This document shows, piece after piece, positions 1 to 7,819 of a stretch of 64,000 nucleotides of DNA. Below the pieces are notes generated by a model, which worked only from the letters and a program-made list of their open reading frames with translations, was not told where the DNA came from and did no database searches. This DNA comes from Brucella pseudogrignonensis (GTDB taxonomy: Bacteria; Pseudomonadota; Alphaproteobacteria; Rhizobiales; Rhizobiaceae), in assembly GCF_002252525.1 (NCBI RefSeq), contig NZ_NNRM01000021.1, forward strand, positions 1-64,000. Reading direction: 5' to 3'. Position numbers and translations under genes: made by a program. Within the stretch, counting starts at the first letter, position 1, and the number at the start of each line of letters is the position of its first letter.

Positions 1-1
1 C

Positions 2-40
2 GCTTGGCAGGGTATGGTCCGCTTCCAGCGTTCGTTCTAA
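2..40 (+). CDS. C-terminal end of an unidentified upstream gene (partial)
   Basis: Only the last 12 codons fall inside the window; in frame 2 they read AWQGMVRFQRSF and end in TAA. The strong terminator 22 bases downstream supports a real gene end here. The product cannot be identified from this fragment. An alternative is that this is untranslated sequence upstream of the terminator. Confidence 0.4.
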   Translation, partial: AWQGMVRFQRSF

Positions 41-61
41 TCCTTACGGATTGGTTACAGG

Positions 62-91
62 AAACCCGGCAGCTTAGCTGCCGGGTTTTTT
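62..91 (+). terminator. Rho-independent terminator
   Basis: A perfect 12-bp stem (62-73 with 77-88) has a 3-base TTA loop and runs into a six-T tract (86-91). It closes the transcript of the partial gene to its left. Confidence 0.9.
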
Positions 92-196
92 GTTATGTTC
101 ATTTCTAAAGTGCGGCATATGTCTTGCTTTTTTGCGCTTGGCAGTCTCTCTGGAGTTAGTCGGTAACGATAGAATTGGCTGCGGAGTAATGGGCAT

Positions 197-832
197 ATGA
201 TGAAATGGTTTTGGCCAGGCGTAACATGGACAGCGGCGCTCACATCGCTCGCACTTTGGTTCGGCGCCGAACGGGTCGAAACTGACATTGCCGAACGTAC
301 GGGGCACGCGCTTTCACCCTATGCCTGGACAGGTTTTGATGTTGATGGTCGTGATGTTGTACTGAAGGGTATGGCTCCAGACCCGGAATCTCAACAGCTT
401 GCCGTTAAGGCTCTGCAGGAAGTCGATGGTATTGGTGATCTCTCCGATCTCACGACGGTTCTCCAAGAAGCCAGTCCTTATGTATTTAAACTTACTAAAA
501 ACAATGAAGGTATAGTTCTGTCGGGCTTCATTCCAGATAATGGAATGCGTGATTCTATAATGAGTGCAGCAGAGTCGGCGGGCGATACCAATCTCGTCGA
601 CGATCAGATGGCGTTAGCGCGAGGGGCTCCACCCGAGTTTCAAGATCGCGTACTTTTAGCTATTGATCTCGCGAAGAAAATGGCTGGATCCGATATTGAA
701 ATCTCGGACGGTATAATAACGATCAAGGGGCACGCACTGAATGACGCAGCCTATGACGAGTTGACCGCTCTATTGAAAGCCCCTCTGCCGCTCGGTTTGA
801 AGCTATCGAGTTCGGAAATTGCTCGGCCTTGA
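197..832 (+). CDS. Membrane-anchored BON-like repeat protein
   Basis: The protein has 211 residues. An N-terminal hydrophobic segment (about residues 3-22) is followed by three repeats resembling BON domains (about 40-90, 95-140 and 150-205), each with a GxVxLxG-like strand such as DVVLKGMAPD, GIVLSGFIPD and GIITIKGHAL. In alphaproteobacteria such repeats often precede a peptidoglycan-binding OmpA domain in one long protein; here the chain ends after the repeats, so there is no visible peptidoglycan anchor. GGAG at 183-186 serves the ATG at 197 (ATG at 200 is equally possible). A 35-residue membrane ORF and a membrane-anchored HHH protein follow on the same strand, suggesting an envelope-associated cluster. 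The function is unknown; a role in envelope integrity is inference. Confidence 0.75.
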   Translation: MMKWFWPGVTWTAALTSLALWFGAERVETDIAERTGHALSPYAWTGFDVDGRDVVLKGMAPDPESQQLAVKALQEVDGIGDLSDLTTVLQEASPYVFKLTKNNEGIVLSGFIPDNGMRDSIMSAAESAGDTNLVDDQMALARGAPPEFQDRVLLAIDLAKKMAGSDIEISDGIITIKGHALNDAAYDELTALLKAPLPLGLKLSSSEIARP

Positions 833-941
833 TATCTTTTTACGTCTAGCGGCCTTCTTCCCCTGTTTCTTAGAAGATCCCAATTGACACAAGGCCTTTC
901 GCTCCCTTTCCTATGTATATCGAAGGGGTGCTTCGGATTGG

Positions 942-1049
942 ATGATAGGCGGAATTTGGATGCTGTATCTTGCGGGAATGTTCTGGCCGGTTCTCTTGTT
1001 GTCGCTTGTGATAGGTATTGCAGTGGGATGGTTGACCGCTGCAAAGTGA
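942..1049 (+). CDS. Small single-pass membrane protein (35 aa)
   Basis: This short ORF begins MIGGIWMLYLAGMFWPVLLL and ends in a cytoplasmic-looking LTAAK. Almost the whole chain is one hydrophobic helix with a Gly-rich face. AAGGGG at 923-928 lies 13 bases before the ATG, which is a rather long spacing. It sits between two membrane-anchored proteins on the same strand, and its composition is clearly protein-like. I infer that it is a small subunit or regulator of the neighbouring envelope proteins. It is too short to assign to a family by eye. Confidence 0.55.
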   Translation: MIGGIWMLYLAGMFWPVLLLSLVIGIAVGWLTAAK

Positions 1050-1161
1050 CTGGTCACAGAATAGGGGAAGGGGATGAATGACCGATTTGTGCGGGGTATT
1101 TTTGATTGACTGCAGTGACTGGGGTCACGCGCAGATGCGTAGAGTATGAGGGAACCTAAAT

Positions 1162-1830
1162 ATGCCGATGTTGATCATCCAACTGGCGATTCTAATTGCG
1201 GTTGCCTTTGTGATTGGCTGCGTTTTGGGACGTCTCTTTAAAGGCAAGAAAAGTACCGCTAATGATAAGGAAGATACGATCATAGCGGCGGCTCTCTCTT
1301 CGCCGGCAATCGACGAAAAGCCTGAGCCGCTTGCGCCGTCAGAAGCTGAAGTAGTTGGCGGGCAGGAAACTGAGCCTGTTATTGAAGCTGAGGCACAGGC
1401 AACAAACGCTTCAGAAGAAGAAGTCACTCCGCCAGAAGCGGAAAACGTTGTTGCCGACGAACAAGCCTTAGTTGAAGAAGCTGTTGCGGTCGTCGAAGAC
1501 CCTGATCGTCCAGAATTGCTGGATGCACCAATACGTGGAAAGCCGGATAATCTGACGGTAATTAACGGAGTTGGGAAAGCCGTAGAAGGAATGCTGCAGC
1601 AGCTTGGGGTGTTTCATTATGCGCAAATCGCACAGTGGAGCACTGATGAAGCAGCTTGGATCGAACGCCGCATTGGTTTCGCCGGACGCGTTTCGCGTGA
1701 AGGTTGGATCGCTCAAGCGGGGAAACTTGTTGAAACTTCCCCAAGTGGCACGTCCAAGCGAGGCTCTAAAGCAAAGAAAGCTGCACCAAAAGCCAAGGCT
1801 GCGCCGCGTACAAAGAAGACACAGGCTTGA
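1162..1830 (+). CDS. Membrane-anchored helix-hairpin-helix protein
   Basis: The protein has 222 residues. The N-terminus (about 3-22, rich in I, L, A and V, ending GCVLGRLF) is a membrane anchor. A long acidic, low-complexity linker rich in Glu, Ala and Val spans about 30-125. A helix-hairpin-helix-like domain follows at about 130-195, with the motif NLTVINGVGKAVEGMLQQLG, similar to the HHH of COG3743-type proteins. The last 25 residues are a Lys/Ala tail that could bind nucleic acid or anionic polymers. The build (anchor, acidic spacer, HHH, basic tail) is common in Rhizobiales, but no enzymatic activity is established. It probably belongs to the same envelope cluster as the two preceding ORFs. 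Confidence 0.8.
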   Translation: MPMLIIQLAILIAVAFVIGCVLGRLFKGKKSTANDKEDTIIAAALSSPAIDEKPEPLAPSEAEVVGGQETEPVIEAEAQATNASEEEVTPPEAENVVADEQALVEEAVAVVEDPDRPELLDAPIRGKPDNLTVINGVGKAVEGMLQQLGVFHYAQIAQWSTDEAAWIERRIGFAGRVSREGWIAQAGKLVETSPSGTSKRGSKAKKAAPKAKAAPRTKKTQA

Positions 1831-1856
1831 GATTGGTAATCTATACTTTCCGACTA

Positions 1857-1875
1857 GGCCGACTCAACGTCGGCC
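1857..1875. terminator. Possible weak bidirectional hairpin between convergent genes
   Basis: A 7-bp perfect stem (GGCCGAC, 1857-1863, with GTCGGCC, 1869-1875) and a 5-base loop lie where the HHH gene and the lytic transglycosylase gene converge. There is no T tract on either side, so termination would be weak or Rho-assisted. Confidence 0.35.
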
Positions 1876-4017
1876 ATAAATCAGGTCAGTTCGGATATCG
1901 GCGCTGCCGGTGAGGCGAGCTTTATAAACCTCATAGTTTTCCATCACACGCTGTACATAGTTTCGCGTTTCGGAAAACGGAATTCGCTCGATCCAATCGA
2001 CAACTTCTTCAATCGGTTTACCGCGCGGATCGCCATATTTTGCAACCCAATCGGATGCACGACGAGGGCCAGCATTATAACCGGCAAAAGTCAGCACATA
2101 GGATCCGTTGAAGCGATCGAGCTGTTCGCCCAGAAAATGCGCGCCCAGTGTCGCATTATAAGCGGCGTCGGTTGTGAGCTTCGGTGCAGAGAAAGCCATC
2201 CCATTGCGTGTCGCAACGCTTCTCGCCGTTTCTGGCATCAATTGTAACAGACCGCGCGCACCAGCTTTCGAAACTGCACTGATGTTGAATTCGCTTTCCT
2301 GACGCGCGATCGCATAGGCAAGCGCTTTGCCAGAGCCGCTGATATTTGCATGTGCTGGAATGGCGCCAATCGGATGCGATAGCGCACCGACATCCAATCC
2401 ACGGAATGCAGCAGCTTTACCAACACGCAGAGCCAGATAATGGTTCTCGTTTTTCTCTGCCATCACAGCGAGAAGGGCGAGTTCACCAACGCTACCGAGT
2501 TCTTGTGAGAGCTGCGTATAAAGTGAGGTTGCGCGATTTCCATAACCAATCTGCTCAAGACGCTTGATCGCCTGCACAGCAGGGCGACCAGAGAAACGCA
2601 CACGCTCGGCATCTGTTGGTCTCGGATACGCTAGCTCAGGCGCCTTCTCATTGAGCTTTGCGGCAGAAAGCTGACCGTAGAACGTGGTGCCGAAATGTGC
2701 AGAACGTCGATAATAGCCCTGTGCATTGCCGCCAGCGCCAGCTTCTGATGCGCGACCCAACCAGTAATAGGCACGGGAGGCGGAAATTGGACGGGATGAA
2801 ATCTCTGCAATCTTGGCAAAATGCGGGGCCGCAAGCTTTGGCTGCTTGAGTGCACGCAATGCATACCAACCCGCATGAAACTCGGCTTCGGCTGCCATCG
2901 TGGGCGATTCGGCAGCATGTGCTGCTGCAAGTCGATAGGCGAGCTGAGGCTTGTTAATATCAAGAAGTTCGCGCGATAAAATGCGTCGCTCTACCCACCA
3001 CGCGTCTGGATCAACGAGCGATGCGGCATCTTTTGGCGCTTTCAGCATCAGGTCTGTTGCTTCGCTAAAGCGATCTGCACGCCGCAGAAAACGAATCTGC
3101 AGGAACATATAGGCAGGGTTTGAGTGCCAAGAACGATCAACATCGGCGATGGCTTTTGCCGTATTCGGCGATTTTTGCGCAAGTGCTGCGTAAGCGTTAT
3201 AAAGTGATTGCGCCTGTGCGGGGCCAGATAGAAGCTTGGCCGACTGCATGCGATCATTATAAAGCGAGCGCAGAAGACGACGCTGATGGTCGTCTCGGCT
3301 CAGAACGCTGCCAAATTCCTTCAGAATTTTCGCTTCATCATCTGCAGAAAGACGCTCTGTTGCCCACCATGGCGCTAGCAACTGGCGCGCCTTGGTACTG
3401 TTTCCGCTAGCTACATAGGCGCGTGCAAGAACAATCATGCCCTCAGTTGTCTGAGGACGTGTTGTACCAAATGTAGCAATGACCGTTGAAGCCGAAGCGT
3501 TTTCTTTTGCAAGTGCGCGTTCTGAGTTACGGCGTAAGGCCGACATGCCTGGCCAGCCTGGCAACTCTGATGCTGCCATTGCGATCTCAGCGCTAGGAAC
3601 GCCGTCCAATCCGGATGTCGCGATCGACCATGTCAGAATCTGGCGATCAAGCGAGCCCTTGGGCATTCCATTGCGGTATGCAATTGCCCCCGTAGTGTCC
3701 CGGGAATAAAGCGCATCGAGACCACTCTTTAGCGTCCCACCAATTGCTGCAGGGTTTTCTACGCGACTAAAGGAGGAGGTAATAACCGGGTCTGGTGCCG
3801 CAGTAGGACGAGGCTTAGGGGTAACCAGATTGATTGGCGATTCACGTGTAGCTGTTGACGCAAAGGGGCGTGCCAGCGGCGTGGGAACCTCCGTTGGCAA
3901 AGATGATTGGGCATAGGCCGCCCCCATTTGCCCTGCAAGAAGCGAGGCAGCAATAATCAAACCGCCCGAAAAGAGCGCTTTTTGCTTTAATGGCGTATCT
4001 ATATTTTTCTTACACAT
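1864..4017 (-). CDS. slt: Soluble lytic murein transglycosylase (Slt70-like)
   Basis: The enzyme cleaves the MurNAc-GlcNAc bond of peptidoglycan with formation of 1,6-anhydro-MurNAc, in the periplasm. The 717-residue protein begins with a signal peptide (hydrophobic core about 17-33, AYA-QS-like cleavage near 36). A Pro-rich segment follows, then a long alpha-superhelical region (about 90-560) and a C-terminal SLT domain. That domain carries the signatures IARQESEFN (catalytic Glu near 574), GLLQLMPETA and AGYNAGP. The length is somewhat above the usual 600-650. It converges with the HHH gene. The upstream gap of about 380 bases separates it from dapA, which is transcribed the other way. Confidence 0.93.
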   Translation of the reverse strand: MCKKNIDTPLKQKALFSGGLIIAASLLAGQMGAAYAQSSLPTEVPTPLARPFASTATRESPINLVTPKPRPTAAPDPVITSSFSRVENPAAIGGTLKSGLDALYSRDTTGAIAYRNGMPKGSLDRQILTWSIATSGLDGVPSAEIAMAASELPGWPGMSALRRNSERALAKENASASTVIATFGTTRPQTTEGMIVLARAYVASGNSTKARQLLAPWWATERLSADDEAKILKEFGSVLSRDDHQRRLLRSLYNDRMQSAKLLSGPAQAQSLYNAYAALAQKSPNTAKAIADVDRSWHSNPAYMFLQIRFLRRADRFSEATDLMLKAPKDAASLVDPDAWWVERRILSRELLDINKPQLAYRLAAAHAAESPTMAAEAEFHAGWYALRALKQPKLAAPHFAKIAEISSRPISASRAYYWLGRASEAGAGGNAQGYYRRSAHFGTTFYGQLSAAKLNEKAPELAYPRPTDAERVRFSGRPAVQAIKRLEQIGYGNRATSLYTQLSQELGSVGELALLAVMAEKNENHYLALRVGKAAAFRGLDVGALSHPIGAIPAHANISGSGKALAYAIARQESEFNISAVSKAGARGLLQLMPETARSVATRNGMAFSAPKLTTDAAYNATLGAHFLGEQLDRFNGSYVLTFAGYNAGPRRASDWVAKYGDPRGKPIEEVVDWIERIPFSETRNYVQRVMENYEVYKARLTGSADIRTDLIYGRR

Positions 4018-4397
4018 GATCTAACGAGAATAGAGTGCCTGTTTGTAGGCAAAATATTGTTCAAATCGGGCTTTTATAAGCCTGATCCACGGAGTGGTTG
4101 TCTGCTGTAAGACTATGATCTCGATGCATGAAGCATTGGTTAATAAAGAGTTATGTTTTTCTCTTGTCGGTTTTACCCCATAAAGGCATATCTTATGATG
4201 ATGCTTCGATCAGTTTGGAGCAAACATTCACTGAGAAATTTTCGTAAAACTGTCATTTGCACGCTGATTTGGGCGGCCCCCCCGCTTGCCGGATTTGCCC
4301 TGCGAGACTATGGTGCATCGCCTCGCAACTGTTCTGGCATATAGGAAAGCCAGCTTGGTATTGCCGGGTTACGTCTCTATTTCTCAGGAGTTCACTG
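4018..4397. other. Divergent intergenic region between slt and dapA
   Basis: This 380-base gap must hold the promoters of the lytic transglycosylase gene and dapA. ORFs that extend dapA upstream (ATG at 4257) lack the N-terminus typical of DapA and I treat them as non-coding. A TTAA-N7-TTAT sequence at 4140-4154 resembles a CtrA site with one mismatch, which is weak evidence. Nothing else stands out. Confidence 0.4.
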
Positions 4398-5279
4398 ATG
4401 CTGAAAGGCTCGATTACTGCACTTGTCACGCCATTCGATAGTGAGGGAGCGTTCGACGAGAAAGCCTTTCGTGACTTCGTAAACTGGCAGATTGAAGAGG
4501 GGACCAAAGGTCTCGTTCCTGTCGGTACGACCGGTGAAACGCCTACGCTTTCCCATGACGAACATAAGCGTGTCATCGAGGTTTGCATCGAAGTTGCTGC
4601 AGGCCGCGTGCCTGTCATCGCCGGTGCCGGTTCTAACAACACTGTTGAAGCCATCGAGCTTGCGCAGCACGCCGAAAAGGCAGGTGCTGATGCAGTTCTC
4701 GTCGTGACGCCTTATTATAACAAGCCGAACCAGCGTGGTCTCTATGAGCATTTCTCGCGTGTGGCCCGTTCGATCTCTATCCCGCTTGTGATCTACAATA
4801 TTCCGGGCCGCTCGATAATCGATATGACACCGGAAACCATGGGAGCTCTGGTTCGCGACCATAAAAATATTGTGGGTGTGAAGGACGCAACCGGCAAGAT
4901 CGAACGCGTTTCGGAACAGCGGGCAACTTGCGGCAAAGAATTCATCCAGCTTTCGGGCGAAGATGCCACTGCTCTGGGCTTCAATGCGCATGGCGGCGTA
5001 GGCTGTATTTCGGTGACGTCTAACATCGCTCCTCGTCTTTGTGCGGAATTCCAGGCTGCTTGTCTGGCTGGTGATTATGCGAAGGCGCTGGAATTGCAGG
5101 ATCGCCTGATGCCGCTGCACAAAGCATTATTCATAGAGCCAAATCCGTCGGGCCCGAAATATGCGCTTTCTCGTTTGGGTCGCATTGAAAATGTTCTGCG
5201 TTCGCCAATGGTTACGATCGAGGCAGCAACGGCTGAAAAGATCGATCAGGCTATGAAACACGCCGGTCTTGTCAACTAA
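4398..5279 (+). CDS. dapA: 4-hydroxy-tetrahydrodipicolinate synthase
   Basis: It condenses pyruvate with aspartate semialdehyde, the first committed step of the lysine and meso-diaminopimelate pathway, in the cytoplasm. The 293-residue length is exactly typical. The Schiff-base lysine is K162 (VGVKDATG), with the triad residues T44-T45 (GTTGE) and Y133 (YNIPGR); the PYYNKP loop is also present. CAGGAG at 4385-4390 precedes the ATG at 4398, which gives the canonical [13 protein letters not shown] start, so the longer frame opening at 4257 is rejected. A terminator separates it from smpB, so the two genes are at most partly co-transcribed. Confidence 0.97.
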   Translation: MLKGSITALVTPFDSEGAFDEKAFRDFVNWQIEEGTKGLVPVGTTGETPTLSHDEHKRVIEVCIEVAAGRVPVIAGAGSNNTVEAIELAQHAEKAGADAVLVVTPYYNKPNQRGLYEHFSRVARSISIPLVIYNIPGRSIIDMTPETMGALVRDHKNIVGVKDATGKIERVSEQRATCGKEFIQLSGEDATALGFNAHGGVGCISVTSNIAPRLCAEFQAACLAGDYAKALELQDRLMPLHKALFIEPNPSGPKYALSRLGRIENVLRSPMVTIEAATAEKIDQAMKHAGLVN

Positions 5280-5311
5280 GGCTGGTATTTTTGCCCGGTT
5301 GATGGATTTTT

Positions 5312-5339
5312 ACGCTCTCGCCAGTGCGAGAGCGTTTTC
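5312..5339 (+). terminator. Rho-independent terminator after dapA
   Basis: A perfect 10-bp GC-rich stem (5312-5321 with 5326-5335) has a CAGT loop, and the last paired T begins a short T run (5335-5338). It lies between the dapA stop and the smpB start. Confidence 0.8.
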
Positions 5340-5371
5340 ATTTCCGGGAATGAGCATTATATGGTGCCATT

Positions 5372-5848
5372 ATGAATAAGCCGAAAAACTCTCCCGCCCG
5401 CAAAATGGTCGCTGAAAACCGTAAAGCGCGCTACAATTTCGAGATTACCGATACGCTCGAAGCTGGTCTGGTTCTGACTGGCACCGAGGTTAAGTCCTTG
5501 CGCGCCAATCAGGCCAATATTGCTGAAAGCTATGCCAGCTTTGAGAATGGTGAATTCTGGCTGATCAATTCGTATATTCCTGAATATACGCAGGGTAATC
5601 GCTTCAACCATGAGCCGCGCCGCTTGCGTAAGCTGCTGATAAGCCGCCGCGAGATGTCGCGGATTTTTAACTCCGTATCACGCGAAGGCATGACCGTCGT
5701 TCCGTTGAAGCTTTACTTCAATGATCGTGGTCGTGCAAAGCTAGAAATTGGAGTGGCACGCGGTAAAAAGAATCACGACAAGCGCGAGACTGAAAAGCAG
5801 CGCGACTGGAACCGCGAGAAATCGCGTTTGCTGCGTGATCGGGGCTGA
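5372..5848 (+). CDS. smpB: SsrA-binding protein SmpB
   Basis: SmpB binds tmRNA and delivers it to stalled ribosomes for trans-translation. The 158-residue protein starts [20 protein letters not shown] and contains the diagnostic motif ETLEAG-like [18 protein letters not shown]. It also shows the [14 protein letters not shown] strand, the [19 protein letters not shown] loop and a basic C-terminal tail ([20 protein letters not shown]) that enters the ribosomal mRNA channel. It follows dapA after a terminator and is itself followed by a repeat element and a second terminator. I found no tmRNA gene beside it. Confidence 0.97.
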   Translation: MNKPKNSPARKMVAENRKARYNFEITDTLEAGLVLTGTEVKSLRANQANIAESYASFENGEFWLINSYIPEYTQGNRFNHEPRRLRKLLISRREMSRIFNSVSREGMTVVPLKLYFNDRGRAKLEIGVARGKKNHDKRETEKQRDWNREKSRLLRDRG

Positions 5849-5868
5849 CCAGCTCGAAGGTCTTTATA

Positions 5869-5970
5869 GCATTTCCGGCAAAAGTGCGAAGCGGTTTTGC
5901 TGCGGATAATGTGAAAAACAAAAAGTTACAGCGGTTCCAACGATTCATTTTTAACTGGATCGCTGTAAAA
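5869..5970. repeat. Intergenic palindromic repeat, copy A
   Basis: A GCATTTCCGG...GTGCGAAGCGGTTTTGC block is followed by an 8-bp inverted stem TTACAGCG (5926-5933) / CGCTGTAA (5961-5968). The first block matches copy B at 7671-7771 (TGCGAAG[CT]GGTTTTGC), and the second half has the same stem-loop plan. This type of short extragenic palindrome is common in Rhizobiales genomes; the assignment to a named family is not made. Confidence 0.6.
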
Positions 5971-5972
5971 AC

Positions 5973-5998
5973 AAAGAGCGCCACTTAGGCGCTCTTTT
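5973..5998 (+). terminator. Rho-independent terminator after smpB
   Basis: A 10-bp stem AAAGAGCGCC (5973-5982) / GGCGCTCTTT (5988-5997) with loop ACTTA ends in TTTT. It lies after copy A of the repeat, so the repeat would be transcribed with smpB. Confidence 0.8.
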
Positions 5999-6050
5999 CG
6001 TTTGTAAACAATTTGGCAGCTCGAGATTTAGGAGTTGTTGGCAGTCGATA

Positions 6051-6632
6051 TCAATAATCGTCGTCGAGATCGTCATCCTGACGGCGCTGCTGCTGTGGGC
6101 GCTCGGAAGGATCACGGCCGATTTCGGCTTTCAGTGAGACGAGGTCGATGAAGTGATCGGCCTGGCGACGCAATTCATCGGAAATCATTGCTGGCTGCGT
6201 GGTCAGAGTGGAAACCACGGAAACCTTGCGGCCCTTGCGCTGCAATGCTTCGACGAGAGAACGGAAATCGCCATCGCCCGAGAAAATGACAAAATGATCG
6301 ACGGTATCGGTGAGCTGCATGGCATCGACCGTCAGTTCGATATCCATATTGCCTTTGACTTTGCGTCGGCCCGTTGAATCTGTAAATTCTTTAGCGGCCT
6401 TTGTCACGACCTTATAGCCGTTGTAATCAAGCCAGTCGATCAGTGGACGGATCGACGAGTATTCCTGATCTTCAACCAGAGCGGTGTAATAATAGGCGCG
6501 GAGCAAATAGCCCCGTTTCTGGAAGGCTTTCAAAAGTTTACGGTAATCGATATCGAAACCGAGGGTTTTTGAAGCTGCATATAAATTGGCGCCGTCAATA
6601 AAAAGCGCAATCTTTTCACGAGAATCGAACAT
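6051..6632 (-). CDS. NYN-domain protein (LabA/DUF88 family)
   Basis: The 193-residue protein carries a PIN-like NYN domain over about residues 6-160. Conserved acidic motifs are ALFIDGANLY (Asp13), KGNMDIELTVDAM and FSGDGDFRSLVEAL, matching the metal-binding carboxylates of PIN-type ribonucleases. The C-terminus (about 170-193) is a Gln/Arg/Asp-rich tail, PQQQRRQDDDLDDDY. The family is thought to act on RNA, but a specific substrate is not known. It is divergent from rpoZ across a 427-base gap. All the expected acidic residues are present, so I expect an active nuclease. Confidence 0.85.
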   Translation of the reverse strand: MFDSREKIALFIDGANLYAASKTLGFDIDYRKLLKAFQKRGYLLRAYYYTALVEDQEYSSIRPLIDWLDYNGYKVVTKAAKEFTDSTGRRKVKGNMDIELTVDAMQLTDTVDHFVIFSGDGDFRSLVEALQRKGRKVSVVSTLTTQPAMISDELRRQADHFIDLVSLKAEIGRDPSERPQQQRRQDDDLDDDY

Positions 6633-7059
6633 CGTGTAATATATCCACTCTACGGTCGGAAGGGAGTGGGCCTGCGACCGCTTATTCAGATTTGTTTCTT
6701 AAACGGCGGGTGGTATTCATTTTTACCAATGCGTTTATTGCGTTCTAAGGACATATTATAGAAAAACAAGCAACCTAGGATTGTTATTTGTGCAAACTAA
6801 ATTACTATTACGTGAATTTTGCACATTGCAACCGATAATAGCACGATTTCTATTGTTCCGATTTGAACCAAGACGCGTATTTGTCATACAGATTTATCAA
6901 GAGACACATTTGTCATACAGATTAACAAAGAATAACGAGTTTATCGTTGTTGTATGAAGGTTATCGCTACGCATTTGCGCTTTTGCTTGTAATTTCGACG
7001 CATAAGCGTTATGTGCTGGGAAAATTCCGATAAGTTTTAAGAGATGAAAGGGACCGCCT
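6633..7059. other. Divergent intergenic region between the NYN gene and rpoZ
   Basis: This 427-base AT-rich gap contains the promoters of both genes. The only clear structure is a pair of identical 16-base direct repeats (listed separately) about 140-180 bases before rpoZ. No ORF in it looks coding. Confidence 0.5.
6879..6923. repeat. Tandem 16-bp direct repeats upstream of rpoZ
   Basis: The sequence ATTTGTCATACAGATT occurs exactly at 6879-6894 and again at 6908-6923, 29 bases apart (close to three helical turns). The flanks differ, so this looks like two regulator sites on one DNA face rather than a slipped duplication. A related inverted form, TTGTATGAAG, lies near 6950. Confidence 0.6.
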
Positions 7060-7464
7060 ATGGCCCGCGTCACCGTTGAGGACTGCGTAGATAAGGTCGA
7101 GAACCGTTTTGAGCTGGTTCTTTTGGCCGGTCACCGTGCGCGCCAGATTTCCCAGGGCGCACAGATCACGATCGACCGTGATAACGATAAGAATCCTGTT
7201 GTTGCTCTGCGCGAGATTGCTGACGAAACGCTGTCGCCAGACGACCTGAAGGAAGATCTCATCCATTCGCTGCAGAAGCATGTCGAGGTTGATGAGCCAG
7301 AAGCTGCTGCTCCAGCTCAGATCACCGATGCATCAGACGCACTGGCCGAAGGCATTTCCGAAGCTGCAGAAGACGATGTTGTTTCCTTCGATCGTATGTC
7401 GGAAGAAGAGTTGCTGGCTGGTATTGAAGGCCTCGTTGCTCCTGAAAAGAACGACGACTTCTAA
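7060..7464 (+). CDS. rpoZ: RNA polymerase omega subunit
   Basis: Omega helps assemble the beta-prime subunit into RNA polymerase and forms part of the ppGpp site in proteobacteria. The 134-residue protein begins [20 protein letters not shown] and contains the conserved ARQI and [14 protein letters not shown] segments. The C-terminal half (about 80-134) is acidic and Ala-rich, an extension usual in alphaproteobacterial omega. It has its own terminator and is followed by rsh on the same strand, so the ppGpp synthetase and a ppGpp-binding polymerase subunit are neighbours, as in many proteobacteria. Confidence 0.96.
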   Translation: MARVTVEDCVDKVENRFELVLLAGHRARQISQGAQITIDRDNDKNPVVALREIADETLSPDDLKEDLIHSLQKHVEVDEPEAAAPAQITDASDALAEGISEAAEDDVVSFDRMSEEELLAGIEGLVAPEKNDDF

Positions 7465-7488
7465 TAGCCTTTCAGACTACCGTATTTT

Positions 7489-7528
7489 ACATGCGCTGTA
7501 GCCCGGCAAGGCTGCAGCGCATGTTTTT
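7489..7528 (+). terminator. Rho-independent terminator after rpoZ
   Basis: A 14-bp stem (7489-7502 with 7511-7524, one G-T pair) with an 8-base loop runs into TTTTT. It separates rpoZ from rsh. Confidence 0.9.
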
Positions 7529-7670
7529 ATCTTCTTGAACGAGATGGCTAAAAAAGCCCATCACGCAGTAATTCACGCGAGTTTGAGTAGGGTTTCGACG
7601 AGAAATTAAGGCTGTTTGTAAAAAACAGGTTCAGAAGCTCGCAAAATATTCTATTTTTTAGCGATATCTG

Positions 7671-7771
7671 GAGCTTTTCTAACAAAACTGCGAAGTGGTT
7701 TTGCGTAGGGTAGCGCGGAAAAGTTAAGAGAGAGAGCGGCTCAAAGGATTCTGTTTAATGGGAACCGCTCT
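7671..7771. repeat. Intergenic palindromic repeat, copy B
   Basis: It lies in the 355-base rpoZ-rsh gap. It shares TGCGAAGTGGTTTTGC with copy A and carries a second stem AGAGCGG (7733-7739) / CCGCTCT (7765-7771). The remaining 143 bases between terminator and repeat, and the 48 after the repeat, show no ORF. They must include the rsh promoter unless it is inside the repeat. Confidence 0.6.
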
Positions 7772-7819
7772 GATCTGAATAGCTGTTGTTTCGTATGTGA
7801 CTGTGGGGAGTTTCTGTAG

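Noticed and set aside
884-1081. 65-codon ORF covering the small membrane ORF in another frame
   Set aside because: The 35-codon frame at 942 is strongly hydrophobic and protein-like, while this frame has no such pattern.
4140-4154. CtrA-type site TTAA-N7-TTAT before dapA
   Set aside because: One mismatch in an AT-rich gap is expected by chance; there is no second site or supporting context.
5849-6050. tmRNA gene next to smpB
   Set aside because: I looked for tRNA-like ends and a tag reading frame; the gap holds only a repeat and a terminator.
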